A stretch of 64,000 nucleotides of DNA, taken from NCBI RefSeq assembly GCF_000425805.1, contig NZ_KE384456.1:124001-188000 (forward strand), read 5' to 3'. Source of the stretch: Pseudomonas vranovensis DSM 16006. GTDB taxonomy: Bacteria > Pseudomonadota > Gammaproteobacteria > Pseudomonadales > Pseudomonadaceae. Shown one piece after another: positions 1-8,160 of this stretch (position 1 is its first letter; the number at the start of each line of letters is the position of its first letter). The position numbers were made by a program, and so were the translations under genes. The notes under the pieces are model-generated. The model did no database searches. It was not told the DNA's origin and saw only the letters and a program-made list of their open reading frames with translations.

Positions 1-1
1 G

Positions 2-1141
2 GCCAACGCTGTGCTGGCAATTATCATCGGTACGTCCGTGGGCGTTCTGCTGCTGGCGGCCGTCGGCGTCATCGGCAGCGACACGGGGCTCTCGTCCATG
101 GCCGCGCTGCGTCGTAGCCTGGGTCGCGATGGCGCGCGCCTGCCGGCCCTGCTCAACCTGTTGCAACTGATCGGTTGGGGCTCATTCGAAATCATTGTCA
201 TGCGTGATGCCGCAAGCCTTTTGGGCGCACGCGCCTTCGGCGAAGACAGCGCGCTGACCAACCCGTTGCTGTGGACCCTGTGCTTCGGTGCTCTGGCAAC
301 CCTGCTGGCCGTCAGCGGGCCGTTGACCTTCGTACGCAAGATCTTGCGCAAGTGGGGCATCTGGCTGTTGCTGGGCGCTTGCCTGTGGCTGACCTGGAAC
401 CTGTTCGCCAAGGCGGATCTGGCCGCCTTGTGGGCGCGTGCCGGTGATGGCTCGATGTCGCTCGCCGTGGGTGTCGACATCGCCATCGCCATGCCGCTGT
501 CGTGGCTGCCGCTGATTGCCGACTATTCACGCTTCAGCCGCCATGCCAGTCGTGTGTTCATCGGCACGGCACTGGGCTACTTCGTGGGCAACGTGTGGAT
601 GATGAGCCTGGGTGTGGCTTATACCTTGGCCTTTGCTCCGGCAGGGGAGGTCAATACCTTGCTCCTGGCGCTGGCTGGCGCCGGCCTGGGTATTCCGCTG
701 CTGCTGATCCTGCTCGACGAATCGGAAAAGGCCTTTGCCGATATCCATTCGGCGGCGGTTTCCACCGGCCTGCTGATTCGCCTGAAGGTCGAACACCTGG
801 CCTTGGCCATCGGCGTGCTGTGTACCCTGATCGCCTGCTTTGCACCCATGGCGCAGTACCAGAACTTCCTGCTGCTGATCGGCTCGGTGTTTGCCCCGCT
901 GTTCGGCGTGGTGCTGGTCGATCATTTCATCGTGCGTCGCCGTCGCAGCGATGCCAGCCCGATCCATAGCCTGCATTGGCGTGCGCTGTTCGCATGGGGC
1001 TGCGGCGTTGCCACTTATCACCTGCTGGCACACTACGCCGCGGATGTCGGCTCGACCCTGCCGGCCTTGCTGCTGGCAGGGTGCGTGTACTGGATGGCGG
1101 CGCCGTCCGTCAGCCTCGACCGGGAAACAACGCCGGCTTGA
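2..1141 (+). CDS. cytX: NCS1-family permease, probably hydroxymethylpyrimidine transporter CytX (5' end outside window)
   Basis: The reading frame is already open at the window edge, so the start codon lies upstream. About 379 residues are visible, with many hydrophobic segments and the NCS1 nucleobase-permease pattern: small-residue-rich first visible helices, then LLQLIGWGSFE near residue 55. This family carries purines, pyrimidines or, in CytX, the thiamine precursor hydroxymethylpyrimidine across the inner membrane. The CytX assignment rests on the family pattern and on memory that this gene lies near thiC in P. putida, which cannot be checked here. The last 32 bases overlap the convergent lipoprotein gene. 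A cytosine/purine permease is the main alternative. Confidence 0.75.
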   Translation, partial: ANAVLAIIIGTSVGVLLLAAVGVIGSDTGLSSMAALRRSLGRDGARLPALLNLLQLIGWGSFEIIVMRDAASLLGARAFGEDSALTNPLLWTLCFGALATLLAVSGPLTFVRKILRKWGIWLLLGACLWLTWNLFAKADLAALWARAGDGSMSLAVGVDIAIAMPLSWLPLIADYSRFSRHASRVFIGTALGYFVGNVWMMSLGVAYTLAFAPAGEVNTLLLALAGAGLGIPLLLILLDESEKAFADIHSAAVSTGLLIRLKVEHLALAIGVLCTLIACFAPMAQYQNFLLLIGSVFAPLFGVVLVDHFIVRRRRSDASPIHSLHWRALFAWGCGVATYHLLAHYAADVGSTLPALLLAGCVYWMAAPSVSLDRETTPA

Positions 1142-1856
1142 TGATGCCGTTCAGGCGCGGGTAGGGGATCTTGAGTTCGATGTGGCCCATGGAATAGGGG
1201 GCGATGGCATACACTTCGTACTTGAGCACCACCGCGCCGTACGTCAGGGCAATGTGCGGGGTCTGGCGGAAAGGCCAGGTCTTGACGAACTCGGCGTCCT
1301 TGTCCATGCCAGTGCTGATCAGCCAGCCCTTGTGGGCTTCCTCGGCAGTCTTCCAGAACGTCGCTTCCTGGCCCGGCACCAGCATGTCCTGCAGGGTCAG
1401 GACCTTGTCCTGCTGGCGCGAATAGTTGATGAAGCCGCGCCCGGGCATGCCATGGGCGCCGCCGGTGTCCAGGTAACTCGACAGCTCGATGATCACCAGT
1501 CCGTCATGCTGCTCGCGTACCTTGGCTTGCAGGTAGCTGCTGTGGCGGCTTTCGGCGCTGGCCATGAACGTGTCTTCATAAGCCTTGAGCGAAGTCGGAA
1601 GGGCATCGCGCTCGTTATCCTGGGTCATCTGGAGCAGACGTTTCTCGACGATCGCGTCCAGCTTGGGGTTGGCCGGGAAGTGAATGGTGTCGATATTGAC
1701 CAGGGGGCAGTCAGCCGTATTGCAACCGGGCTTGATGTGCTCCCAACGATCGCGCTTGACCTCCAGTGGCGTGCGCATATTGGGCTGGAACAAGCTTTGA
1801 CAGGCGCCCAGGGCCAGGGCCAGCACGGCCACGGTAGTCAGTTTCACAAGCGTCAT
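1110..1856 (-). CDS. DUF3298/RsiV-like lipoprotein
   Basis: The 248-residue protein begins with a lipoprotein signal peptide. A hydrophobic run ends in the lipobox LGAC, with the lipidated Cys near residue 19. The rest resembles the DUF4163/DUF3298 (RsiV-like) fold: an SSYLDTGGAHGMPG segment near residue 125 and a terminal KIPYPRLNGIIKP stretch. The protein should sit in the periplasm attached to a membrane. In Bacillus RsiV this fold binds lysozyme, but no anti-sigma partner lies nearby, so the role here is unknown. Its 3' end overlaps the convergent transporter gene by 32 bases. Confidence 0.75.
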   Translation of the reverse strand: MTLVKLTTVAVLALALGACQSLFQPNMRTPLEVKRDRWEHIKPGCNTADCPLVNIDTIHFPANPKLDAIVEKRLLQMTQDNERDALPTSLKAYEDTFMASAESRHSSYLQAKVREQHDGLVIIELSSYLDTGGAHGMPGRGFINYSRQQDKVLTLQDMLVPGQEATFWKTAEEAHKGWLISTGMDKDAEFVKTWPFRQTPHIALTYGAVVLKYEVYAIAPYSMGHIELKIPYPRLNGIIKPALFPGRG

Positions 1857-2042
1857 GATGATCCTTGTAAGGCAAAGGTAATCGGGCTTGGACCGTCGGC
1901 ATGGCCTTCAGTTCGCCACTAAGCTCAATACATCAGCAGGCTGCCTATCCTCGCAGCCAGGGCGCTATCTTTAAAGGGGTGAAACGCGACGGTGCGCAGG
2001 TTAGGATGGCGCGATGCAGTACACGAGGTTATGAGGATTCCC

Positions 2043-2660
2043 ATGTCAGACACGCTGAACACTGTGCCCAAGGACGTCGAGATCGTCGAGCGGCTGAACT
2101 GCTTCAAGGGCTTCTACCAGCTCGATCGGGTGCGCCTGCGCCATGAGCTGTTCGCTGGGGGCATGGGCCGGGAGATCAGCCGTGAATTGTTCGTGCGCCA
2201 TGATGCGGTGTGTGTGCTGCCCTACGATGCCCAGCGCGACGAAGTCGTGCTGATCGAGCAGTTTCGCGTCGGCGCCATGGGCAAGACGGCCAACCCCTGG
2301 TTGATCGAACTGGTCGCTGGTCTGATCGATAAAGATGAAGCGCCGGAAGAAGTTGCACACCGTGAAGCGCAGGAGGAAGCTGGGCTGAACATTCAGACGC
2401 TGTGGCCGATGACGCGGTATTTCCCGTCCCCCGGCGGCAGTGATGAATACGTGCACTTGTACCTGGGGCGTTGCGACAGCGCTGGGGCGGGCGGTCTGCA
2501 CGGACTGGAAGAAGAGGGCGAAGATATTCGCGTGAAGGTCTGGGCGTTCGAGGATGCGCTGCAGGCAGTGCGCGATGGGCTGATCGCCAATGCGGCAACC
2601 ATTATTGCCTTGCAGTGGCTGGCCTTGAACCGTGATGAAGTCAGGGGGCTATGGTCGTGA
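2043..2660 (+). CDS. nudF: ADP-ribose pyrophosphatase (Nudix hydrolase)
   Basis: This 205-residue Nudix enzyme hydrolyses ADP-ribose to AMP and ribose 5-phosphate in the cytoplasm. The complete Nudix box GX5EX7REUXEEXGU is visible at residues 93-115 (G93, E99, R107, E108, E111, E112, G114). The start ATG at 2043 is preferred over an in-frame upstream start at 1992. It follows a short GAGG sequence and gives the usual family length, with MSDTL at the N-terminus. The gene heads the conserved block nudF-yqiB-cpdA-yqiA-parE, also known from E. coli, and overlaps yqiB by 10 bases, which suggests translational coupling. Confidence 0.93.
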   Translation: MSDTLNTVPKDVEIVERLNCFKGFYQLDRVRLRHELFAGGMGREISRELFVRHDAVCVLPYDAQRDEVVLIEQFRVGAMGKTANPWLIELVAGLIDKDEAPEEVAHREAQEEAGLNIQTLWPMTRYFPSPGGSDEYVHLYLGRCDSAGAGGLHGLEEEGEDIRVKVWAFEDALQAVRDGLIANAATIIALQWLALNRDEVRGLWS

Positions 2661-3103
2661 ATCTGTTGCGCGAGCGCTACCGGGTCGATCTGGTCGGGTT
2701 GCAGGCAGCCTGCGAGGCCAACTATGCGCGTCTGATGCGCCTGTTGCCGGATATGCGCAGCGCCCAGAGCTCGCGTCGCATCGGCATGACCCAGGGCGAC
2801 CAGATGCTCGGTGTGCTGGTCCTGGATGTGGTGCTCGCCTGCCCGTACACCACCACCCTGCGTGTGCGCCAGGAACACAGCCTGCCCTGGTTGCCGGTGC
2901 CGCAACTGGAAGTGCAGGTGTACCACGATGCGCGCATGGCCGAAGTGGTGAGCGCCGAGCATGCCCGGCGTTTTCGCAGCATTTATCCCTATCCGAATGC
3001 GGCGATGCACCAGCCCGATGAAAAAGCCCAGCTCAATCTGTTCCTCGGTGAATGGTTGAGCCATTGCCTTGCGTGCGGACATGAACTGGCTGTCGTTCGC
3101 TGA
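2651..3103 (+). CDS. yqiB: DUF1249 family protein (YqiB-like)
   Basis: This 150-residue soluble protein of the DUF1249 family has no assigned biochemical function. It is identified by its position between nudF and cpdA, as in E. coli, and by the family segments YARLMRLLPD near residue 25 and EVQVYHDARMAEVV near residue 86. No signal peptide or membrane segment is visible. The start overlaps the end of nudF by 10 bases. About 84 bases separate it from cpdA. Confidence 0.85.
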   Translation: MVVNLLRERYRVDLVGLQAACEANYARLMRLLPDMRSAQSSRRIGMTQGDQMLGVLVLDVVLACPYTTTLRVRQEHSLPWLPVPQLEVQVYHDARMAEVVSAEHARRFRSIYPYPNAAMHQPDEKAQLNLFLGEWLSHCLACGHELAVVR

Positions 3104-3187
3104 AATGTGATGCCGGTTGTTTTCGAGTATTTGCTCAAGCCCTGGCAAACGCCATAATCGCGCTGAATCCGCCCAAGGAGTCGGCCC

Positions 3188-4000
3188 TTGCCGCAACCAT
3201 CTACCCCTCATGACCACGCGCCGGTGTACCTGGTGCAGCTGACCGACAGCCACCTGTTTGCCGACGCGGACCGTACATTGCTGGGCATGAACACCTGCGA
3301 AAGCCTGCAACGGGTCATCGAGCGCGTGCGCGACGAGCAGCCGCGTATCGACTTGCTACTGGCGACGGGCGACTTGTCGCAGGATGGCACGCAAGCATCC
3401 TATGCCCGTTTTCGCGACCTGACGTCGAGCCTCCAGGCGCCGTCCCGCTGGCTCGCCGGCAACCACGACGAACCGCTGCCCATGGAGCAGGCTGCACAGG
3501 GTTCGCAGGCGCTGGAGCCGGTGGTGGATATTGGCAACTGGCGTATCCTGATGCTCAACTCGGCCGTGCCAGGCGCCGTGCCAGGGGTACTGGATGAGCG
3601 CGAGTTGAAGTTGCTTGATCAAGCCTTGGCCGAGGCGCCCGGGCGCCATCACCTGATCTGTTTCCACCATCAGCCTGTGCCGATCGATTGTGCCTGGATG
3701 GCGCCGATCGGCTTGCGCAATGCAGACGCACTGTTTGCAGTGCTGGATCGTTATCCACAGGTGCGTGCCTTGTTGTGGGGGCATATCCACCAGGAGTGGG
3801 ATCAGATGCGCAATGGGGTGCGGCTGTTGGCCTCTCCTTCCACCTGCATCCAGTTCGAGCCAGGCAGTGAGGACTTCAAGGTCGGCGAACAAGCGCCGGG
3901 CTATCGCTGGCTTCGCTTGCACCCTGATGGCGCCGTCGACACCGGCGTGTCGCGGGTGAGCGATTTCGAGTTCACCATCGACTACGAAGACGGCTATTAA
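3188..4000 (+). CDS. cpdA: 3',5'-cyclic-AMP phosphodiesterase
   Basis: This class III cyclic nucleotide phosphodiesterase has 270 residues and hydrolyses cAMP in the cytoplasm, setting the level available to CRP/Vfr-type regulators. The calcineurin-like metal ligands are visible: D20 and H22 in DSH, D62 in GDLSQDG, N92-H93 in GNHDE, a FHHQP segment, and a final GHIHQ motif. The start is TTG at 3188, seven bases after a near-perfect AAGGAG ribosome binding site. No ATG is as well placed. It lies in the nudF-to-parE block. Confidence 0.92.
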   Translation: MPQPSTPHDHAPVYLVQLTDSHLFADADRTLLGMNTCESLQRVIERVRDEQPRIDLLLATGDLSQDGTQASYARFRDLTSSLQAPSRWLAGNHDEPLPMEQAAQGSQALEPVVDIGNWRILMLNSAVPGAVPGVLDERELKLLDQALAEAPGRHHLICFHHQPVPIDCAWMAPIGLRNADALFAVLDRYPQVRALLWGHIHQEWDQMRNGVRLLASPSTCIQFEPGSEDFKVGEQAPGYRWLRLHPDGAVDTGVSRVSDFEFTIDYEDGY

Positions 4001-4102
4001 ATGTTGCTGAATGGCTGAAACCGCTCAATCCATGGTCGAACAGGCTAAAATGCGCGTTTTTCAGCCTGGCATGCCAGGTCAGACAGGTGCATCGGGGGCG
4101 GT

Positions 4103-4711
4103 ATGTCGGGATCGATTCTCTATATTCACGGGTTCAACAGTGCGCCCTCGTCAAAGAAGGCCTGTCAGCTGGTCGAGGTGATGCAGCAAGTCGGCCTGGC
4201 CGGGCAGCTGCGGGTGCCGGCCTTGCATCACCACCCTCGCCAGGCCATTGCCCAGCTCGAGGCCGACATCGCTGAGCTCGAATCGCCATTACTGGTCGGC
4301 AGCTCGCTCGGCGGCTACTATGCCACCCACCTGGCCGAGCGCCACGGGCTCAAGGCGCTGCTGATCAACCCCGCAGTCAACCCGCACCACCTGTTCGACG
4401 GGTACCTGGGAACCCAGACCAATCATTACACCGGTGAAACCTGGGAGCTGACCCACGACCACGTGCAGGCCCTGGCCGAACTTGAGGTCGCCGCGCCCAC
4501 CGATGGCGCGCGCTATCAAGTCTGGCTGCAAACTGCCGATGAGACCCTGGACTATCGCCGGGCCGAGCAGTTCTACCGCGCCTGCGCCCTGCGTATCCAG
4601 GCCGGCGGCGATCACAGTTTCCAGGGGTTTGCCGAGCGCCTGCCGGCCTTGCTGAGCTTTGCCGGCATCGACCCGCTGCAGTACCAATCGCTCGATTTTT
4701 CTGTATTTTGA
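4103..4711 (+). CDS. yqiA: YqiA/YcfP family alpha/beta hydrolase (putative esterase)
   Basis: This 202-residue alpha/beta hydrolase carries the nucleophile elbow GSSLG at residues 66-70 (Ser68). It starts with the family N-terminus ILYIHGFNSAPSSKKA and has a late GGDHSFQGF segment that supplies the catalytic His. E. coli YqiA is a short-chain acyl esterase in vitro with no established physiological substrate. The gene lies 36 bases before parE, and the conserved order predicts co-transcription with it. Confidence 0.88.
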   Translation: MSGSILYIHGFNSAPSSKKACQLVEVMQQVGLAGQLRVPALHHHPRQAIAQLEADIAELESPLLVGSSLGGYYATHLAERHGLKALLINPAVNPHHLFDGYLGTQTNHYTGETWELTHDHVQALAELEVAAPTDGARYQVWLQTADETLDYRRAEQFYRACALRIQAGGDHSFQGFAERLPALLSFAGIDPLQYQSLDFSVF

Positions 4712-4747
4712 TGACTTATTTTCACCCACGACTGACGACGAGAACCC

Positions 4748-6652
4748 ATGGCCATTCCCAGCGCTAGTGCCTATAACGCAGACGCCATCGAAGTCCTCTC
4801 GGGCCTTGACCCGGTGCGCAAGCGCCCGGGCATGTACACCGACACCAGCCGGCCAAACCATCTGGCCCAGGAAGTCATCGACAACAGTGTCGACGAAGCC
4901 CTGGCAGGTCACGCCAAATCGGTGCAGGTGATCCTTCACGCCGACCATTCGCTGGAAGTGTCCGACGACGGGCGCGGCATGCCGGTAGACATTCACCCTG
5001 AAGAGGGGGTGTCGGGGGTCGAGCTGATCCTCACCAAGCTGCATGCCGGCGGTAAGTTTTCCAACAAGAACTACCAGTTCTCCGGCGGTCTGCACGGGGT
5101 GGGTATTTCTGTGGTCAACGCCTTGTCCAGCCAAGTGCGGGTCAAGGTCAAGCGTGATGGCAACGAATACCAGATGACCTTCGCCGATGGCTACAAGGCC
5201 AGCGAGCTGGAAGTGGTCGGCACGGTCGGCAAGCGCAACACCGGTACCAGCGTGTACTTTGCGCCGGACCCCAAGTACTTCGATTCCGCCAAATTCTCCA
5301 TCAGCCGCCTCAAGCATGTACTCAAGGCCAAGGCGGTCCTGTGCCCGGGGCTGCTGGTCAGCTTTGAAGACAAGGGCAGCGGCGAGAAGGTCGAATGGCA
5401 CTACGAGGACGGCCTGCGTTCCTACCTGGTCGACTCGGTCAACGAGTTCCTGCGCCTGCCCGATGAACCGTTCTGTGGCAGCCTGGCCGGTAACAAGGAA
5501 GCCGTCGACTGGGCCCTGCTGTGGTTGCCGGAAGGCGGCGACAGCGTCCAGGAAAGCTACGTCAACCTGATCCCCACCGCCCAGGGCGGCACCCATGTCA
5601 ACGGCCTGCGCCAGGGCCTGCTCGATGCCATGCGCGAATTCTGCGAGTTCCGCAACCTGTTGCCGCGTGGGGTCAAGCTGGCCCCGGAGGACGTCTGGGA
5701 GCGCATCACCTTCGTGCTCTCGATGAAAATGCAGGAGCCGCAGTTCTCTGGCCAGACCAAGGAGCGCCTGTCGTCCCGCGAGGCGGCCGCGTTTGTTTCC
5801 GGCGTGGTCAAGGATGCCTTCAGCCTGTGGCTCAACGCCCATCCAGAGTTGGGCATGCAACTGGCCGAGCTGGCCATCAACAACGCCGGACGCCGTCTCA
5901 AGGCCAGCAAGAAGGTCGAGCGCAAGCGTGTCACCCAAGGGCCGGCACTGCCGGGCAAGCTGGCGGACTGCGCCGGCCAGGACCCGATGCGCGCCGAACT
6001 GTTCCTGGTCGAGGGTGACTCGGCAGGTGGCTCGGCCAAGCAGGCGCGTGACAAGGAATTCCAGGCGATCCTGCCGCTGCGCGGCAAGATCCTCAATACC
6101 TGGGAAGTCGACGGTGGCGAGGTCCTGGCCAGTCAGGAAGTACACAATATTGCCGTGGCCATTGGTGTCGACCCGGGTGCGGCCGACATGAGCCAACTGC
6201 GCTACGGCAAGATCTGCATCCTCGCCGACGCCGACTCCGACGGCCTGCACATCGCCACGCTGCTGTGTGCGTTGTTCGTCCAGCATTTCCGTCCGCTGGT
6301 CGAAGCCGGCCACGTCTATGTGGCCATGCCGCCGCTGTACCGGATCGACCTGGGCAAGGAGATCTACTACGCCCTGGACGAGGCCGAGCGCGATGGCATT
6401 CTGGATCGCCTGGTCGCCGAGAAAAAGCGCGGCAAGCCACAGGTCACCCGCTTCAAGGGGCTGGGTGAAATGAACCCGCCGCAGCTGCGTGAAACCACCA
6501 TGGACCCGAACACCCGTCGCCTGGTGCAACTGACACTGGATGACCTGGACGGCACCCGCGAGATCATGGACATGCTGCTGGCCAAGAAGCGTGCCGGCGA
6601 TCGCAAGACGTGGCTGGAGTCCAAAGGCAACCTGGCCGAGGTACTGGCTTGA
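4748..6652 (+). CDS. parE: DNA topoisomerase IV subunit B
   Basis: This is the ATPase subunit of topoisomerase IV, which decatenates daughter chromosomes together with ParC. The length of 634 residues is normal. A GHKL ATP-binding domain is visible (EVIDNSVDEA, DGRGMP, GLHGVG). It is followed by the TOPRIM region with LVEGDSAGGSA near residue 420 and the metal-binding DADSDG near 494, then FKGLGEMNP near 575. The next gene starts inside its stop codon region. Unlike in E. coli, two small genes separate parE from parC. Confidence 0.97.
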   Translation: MAIPSASAYNADAIEVLSGLDPVRKRPGMYTDTSRPNHLAQEVIDNSVDEALAGHAKSVQVILHADHSLEVSDDGRGMPVDIHPEEGVSGVELILTKLHAGGKFSNKNYQFSGGLHGVGISVVNALSSQVRVKVKRDGNEYQMTFADGYKASELEVVGTVGKRNTGTSVYFAPDPKYFDSAKFSISRLKHVLKAKAVLCPGLLVSFEDKGSGEKVEWHYEDGLRSYLVDSVNEFLRLPDEPFCGSLAGNKEAVDWALLWLPEGGDSVQESYVNLIPTAQGGTHVNGLRQGLLDAMREFCEFRNLLPRGVKLAPEDVWERITFVLSMKMQEPQFSGQTKERLSSREAAAFVSGVVKDAFSLWLNAHPELGMQLAELAINNAGRRLKASKKVERKRVTQGPALPGKLADCAGQDPMRAELFLVEGDSAGGSAKQARDKEFQAILPLRGKILNTWEVDGGEVLASQEVHNIAVAIGVDPGAADMSQLRYGKICILADADSDGLHIATLLCALFVQHFRPLVEAGHVYVAMPPLYRIDLGKEIYYALDEAERDGILDRLVAEKKRGKPQVTRFKGLGEMNPPQLRETTMDPNTRRLVQLTLDDLDGTREIMDMLLAKKRAGDRKTWLESKGNLAEVLA

Positions 6653-7635
6653 TTCGTCTGCTACTGGCAGCGGCACTTGGTGTGTTTGCCCTGTCATTGC
6701 AGGCGGCGCCCTGGCCTGAGCTCAAGCTGGTGAGCGAACATCCGGTCGAGGGCATGCGTGGCGGCAACCTCTCGGGCCTGGCCCTGTGCAAGGGCGAACT
6801 GTGGGCGGTATCCGACCGCGACGACGACCTCTTGTACCGGATGGATACCCAGGCCACGGTGTGGCAGGCCGTGTCGATACCGCTGGCTGCTCCCCCGGTG
6901 CCGGAAAGCGGCTTGCCCTGGGGTTTGCGCTCACGCACGTGGGCCGCTGGCAAGGTGCGTGGTGGCGACCTGGATTTCGAGGCCATCACCTGTGATGCCG
7001 CCGGCAATCGCTATGTGGTCAGTGAAGCCCACGCCGCCGTGTTGCAAGTGCCAGTCGACGGTGAGCCGAACTGGTTGAAGATCGATCCGAGCATGGTTCG
7101 TCAGGCCCGGGCCAGCGGCATGCTGCTGCATTTCAATGCCTTGTTCGAAGGCCTGGCGGTAAACCCGGCTGGTGATCGCCTGTGGTTGGCGGCAGAGCGC
7201 GAACGTCGCGGCTTGCTGTTGATCAATCGCCAGCAAACGGTGTGGAGCTGCGCCGGCGGCTGTGTGTTGCTGAGCGAGGCGGGGGTCGAGATGCAACCCC
7301 TGCAGATGCCCGAGGCGCGTGCGCTGCCGAGGGACTTTGCCGACCTCGCCCTGTTCAACAACAAACTTTTCACCCTGGAACGCAATGCCCACCGGATATG
7401 CCGTCGTGATGCAGGCAGCGCGAAAATCGAGCGTTGCTGGTCGTTCGCCGCCGATGCGCTGGCCGAGACGCGGCTGTACACCCAGCCGTTCGGCTTGGCC
7501 GAAGCCCTGGTGATCGATGCCAAAGGCGCCTGGGTCGGTGTGGACAACAACGGTGCAACGCGTAACGACGGTGAGTCGCGGCCGGTGGTCTGGCGATTTG
7601 CTGCCCCTGAAGGCGGCTGGAGCGCCAAGCCGTGA
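6649..7635 (+). CDS. Exported phytase-like esterase-domain protein
   Basis: The protein has 328 residues if translation starts at the TTG at 6649, which overlaps the parE stop. This start gives a clean signal peptide (MIRLLLAAALGVFALSLQAA), so the mature protein should be periplasmic. The remainder matches the 'esterase-like activity of phytase' beta-propeller family (PF13449), with segments such as NLSGLALCKGELWAVSDRDD and DLDFEAITCD. No substrate can be inferred. The 4-base overlaps with parE and with the next gene indicate one transcript from parE to parC. Confidence 0.78.
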   Translation: MIRLLLAAALGVFALSLQAAPWPELKLVSEHPVEGMRGGNLSGLALCKGELWAVSDRDDDLLYRMDTQATVWQAVSIPLAAPPVPESGLPWGLRSRTWAAGKVRGGDLDFEAITCDAAGNRYVVSEAHAAVLQVPVDGEPNWLKIDPSMVRQARASGMLLHFNALFEGLAVNPAGDRLWLAAERERRGLLLINRQQTVWSCAGGCVLLSEAGVEMQPLQMPEARALPRDFADLALFNNKLFTLERNAHRICRRDAGSAKIERCWSFAADALAETRLYTQPFGLAEALVIDAKGAWVGVDNNGATRNDGESRPVVWRFAAPEGGWSAKP

Positions 7636-8150
7636 GCCAGCCACCGGGAAAGCGTGCTGGCAGGGTGTTGCTGGTGTTGGCCTGGTCGGCTGGCTTGTTC
7701 CTGGCTACACGCTATTTCGGCGATTGGGAGCAGCGTCAGGCCAACCCCAATACCCAGATCAGTTCGCAGCACGGTGAAGGTTTTATCGAAGTGCAGTTGG
7801 CGGGCAACGGCCAGGGGCACTTCGTCGCCGATGGCCAGATCAATGGCCAGGCGGTACATTTTCTGCTCGATACCGGTGCCACCGATGTGGCGATTCCCGA
7901 AAGGCTGGCTGGCAAGCTTGATCTCGAGCGTGGTGCTCCTGTGACGCTCAGTACCGCCAATGGACGCACCCAGGGCTATCGCACGCGCCTGGACACGCTG
8001 CAACTGGGCGATATCCAGTTGCGCGATCTGCGTGCCCTGGTGGTGCCGGGACTGGAGGGCGACCAGGTCTTGCTGGGCATGAGTGCCCTGAAACAACTCG
8101 AATTTACCCAGCGTGGTGGCACCTTGCTGCTGCGCCAGAACCTGAAATGA
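7632..8150 (+). CDS. Retropepsin-like aspartic protease (TIGR02281 family)
   Basis: This 172-residue protein has one N-terminal membrane anchor (about residues 11-27). A single-domain retropepsin fold follows, with the active-site motif LLDTGATDVAIP at about residues 77-88. A second conserved segment, LLGMSALKQLEF, lies near the end. As in viral proteases, two copies would have to dimerise to build one active site. The domain should face the periplasm. It overlaps the preceding gene by 4 bases and ends 10 bases before parC. Confidence 0.82.
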   Translation: MSQPPGKRAGRVLLVLAWSAGLFLATRYFGDWEQRQANPNTQISSQHGEGFIEVQLAGNGQGHFVADGQINGQAVHFLLDTGATDVAIPERLAGKLDLERGAPVTLSTANGRTQGYRTRLDTLQLGDIQLRDLRALVVPGLEGDQVLLGMSALKQLEFTQRGGTLLLRQNLK

Positions 8151-8160
8151 TGAGGCCCGC

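Noticed and set aside
1857..2042. A riboswitch between the lipoprotein gene and nudF
   Set aside because: Only a short GGCTGC/GCAGCC stem is visible; no TPP-type conserved elements were found, and neither gene is a usual target.
4289..6697. An 802-codon open frame on the minus strand
   Set aside because: It lies fully antisense to yqiA and parE and is open only because of high-GC codon bias; its product has no recognisable domain.
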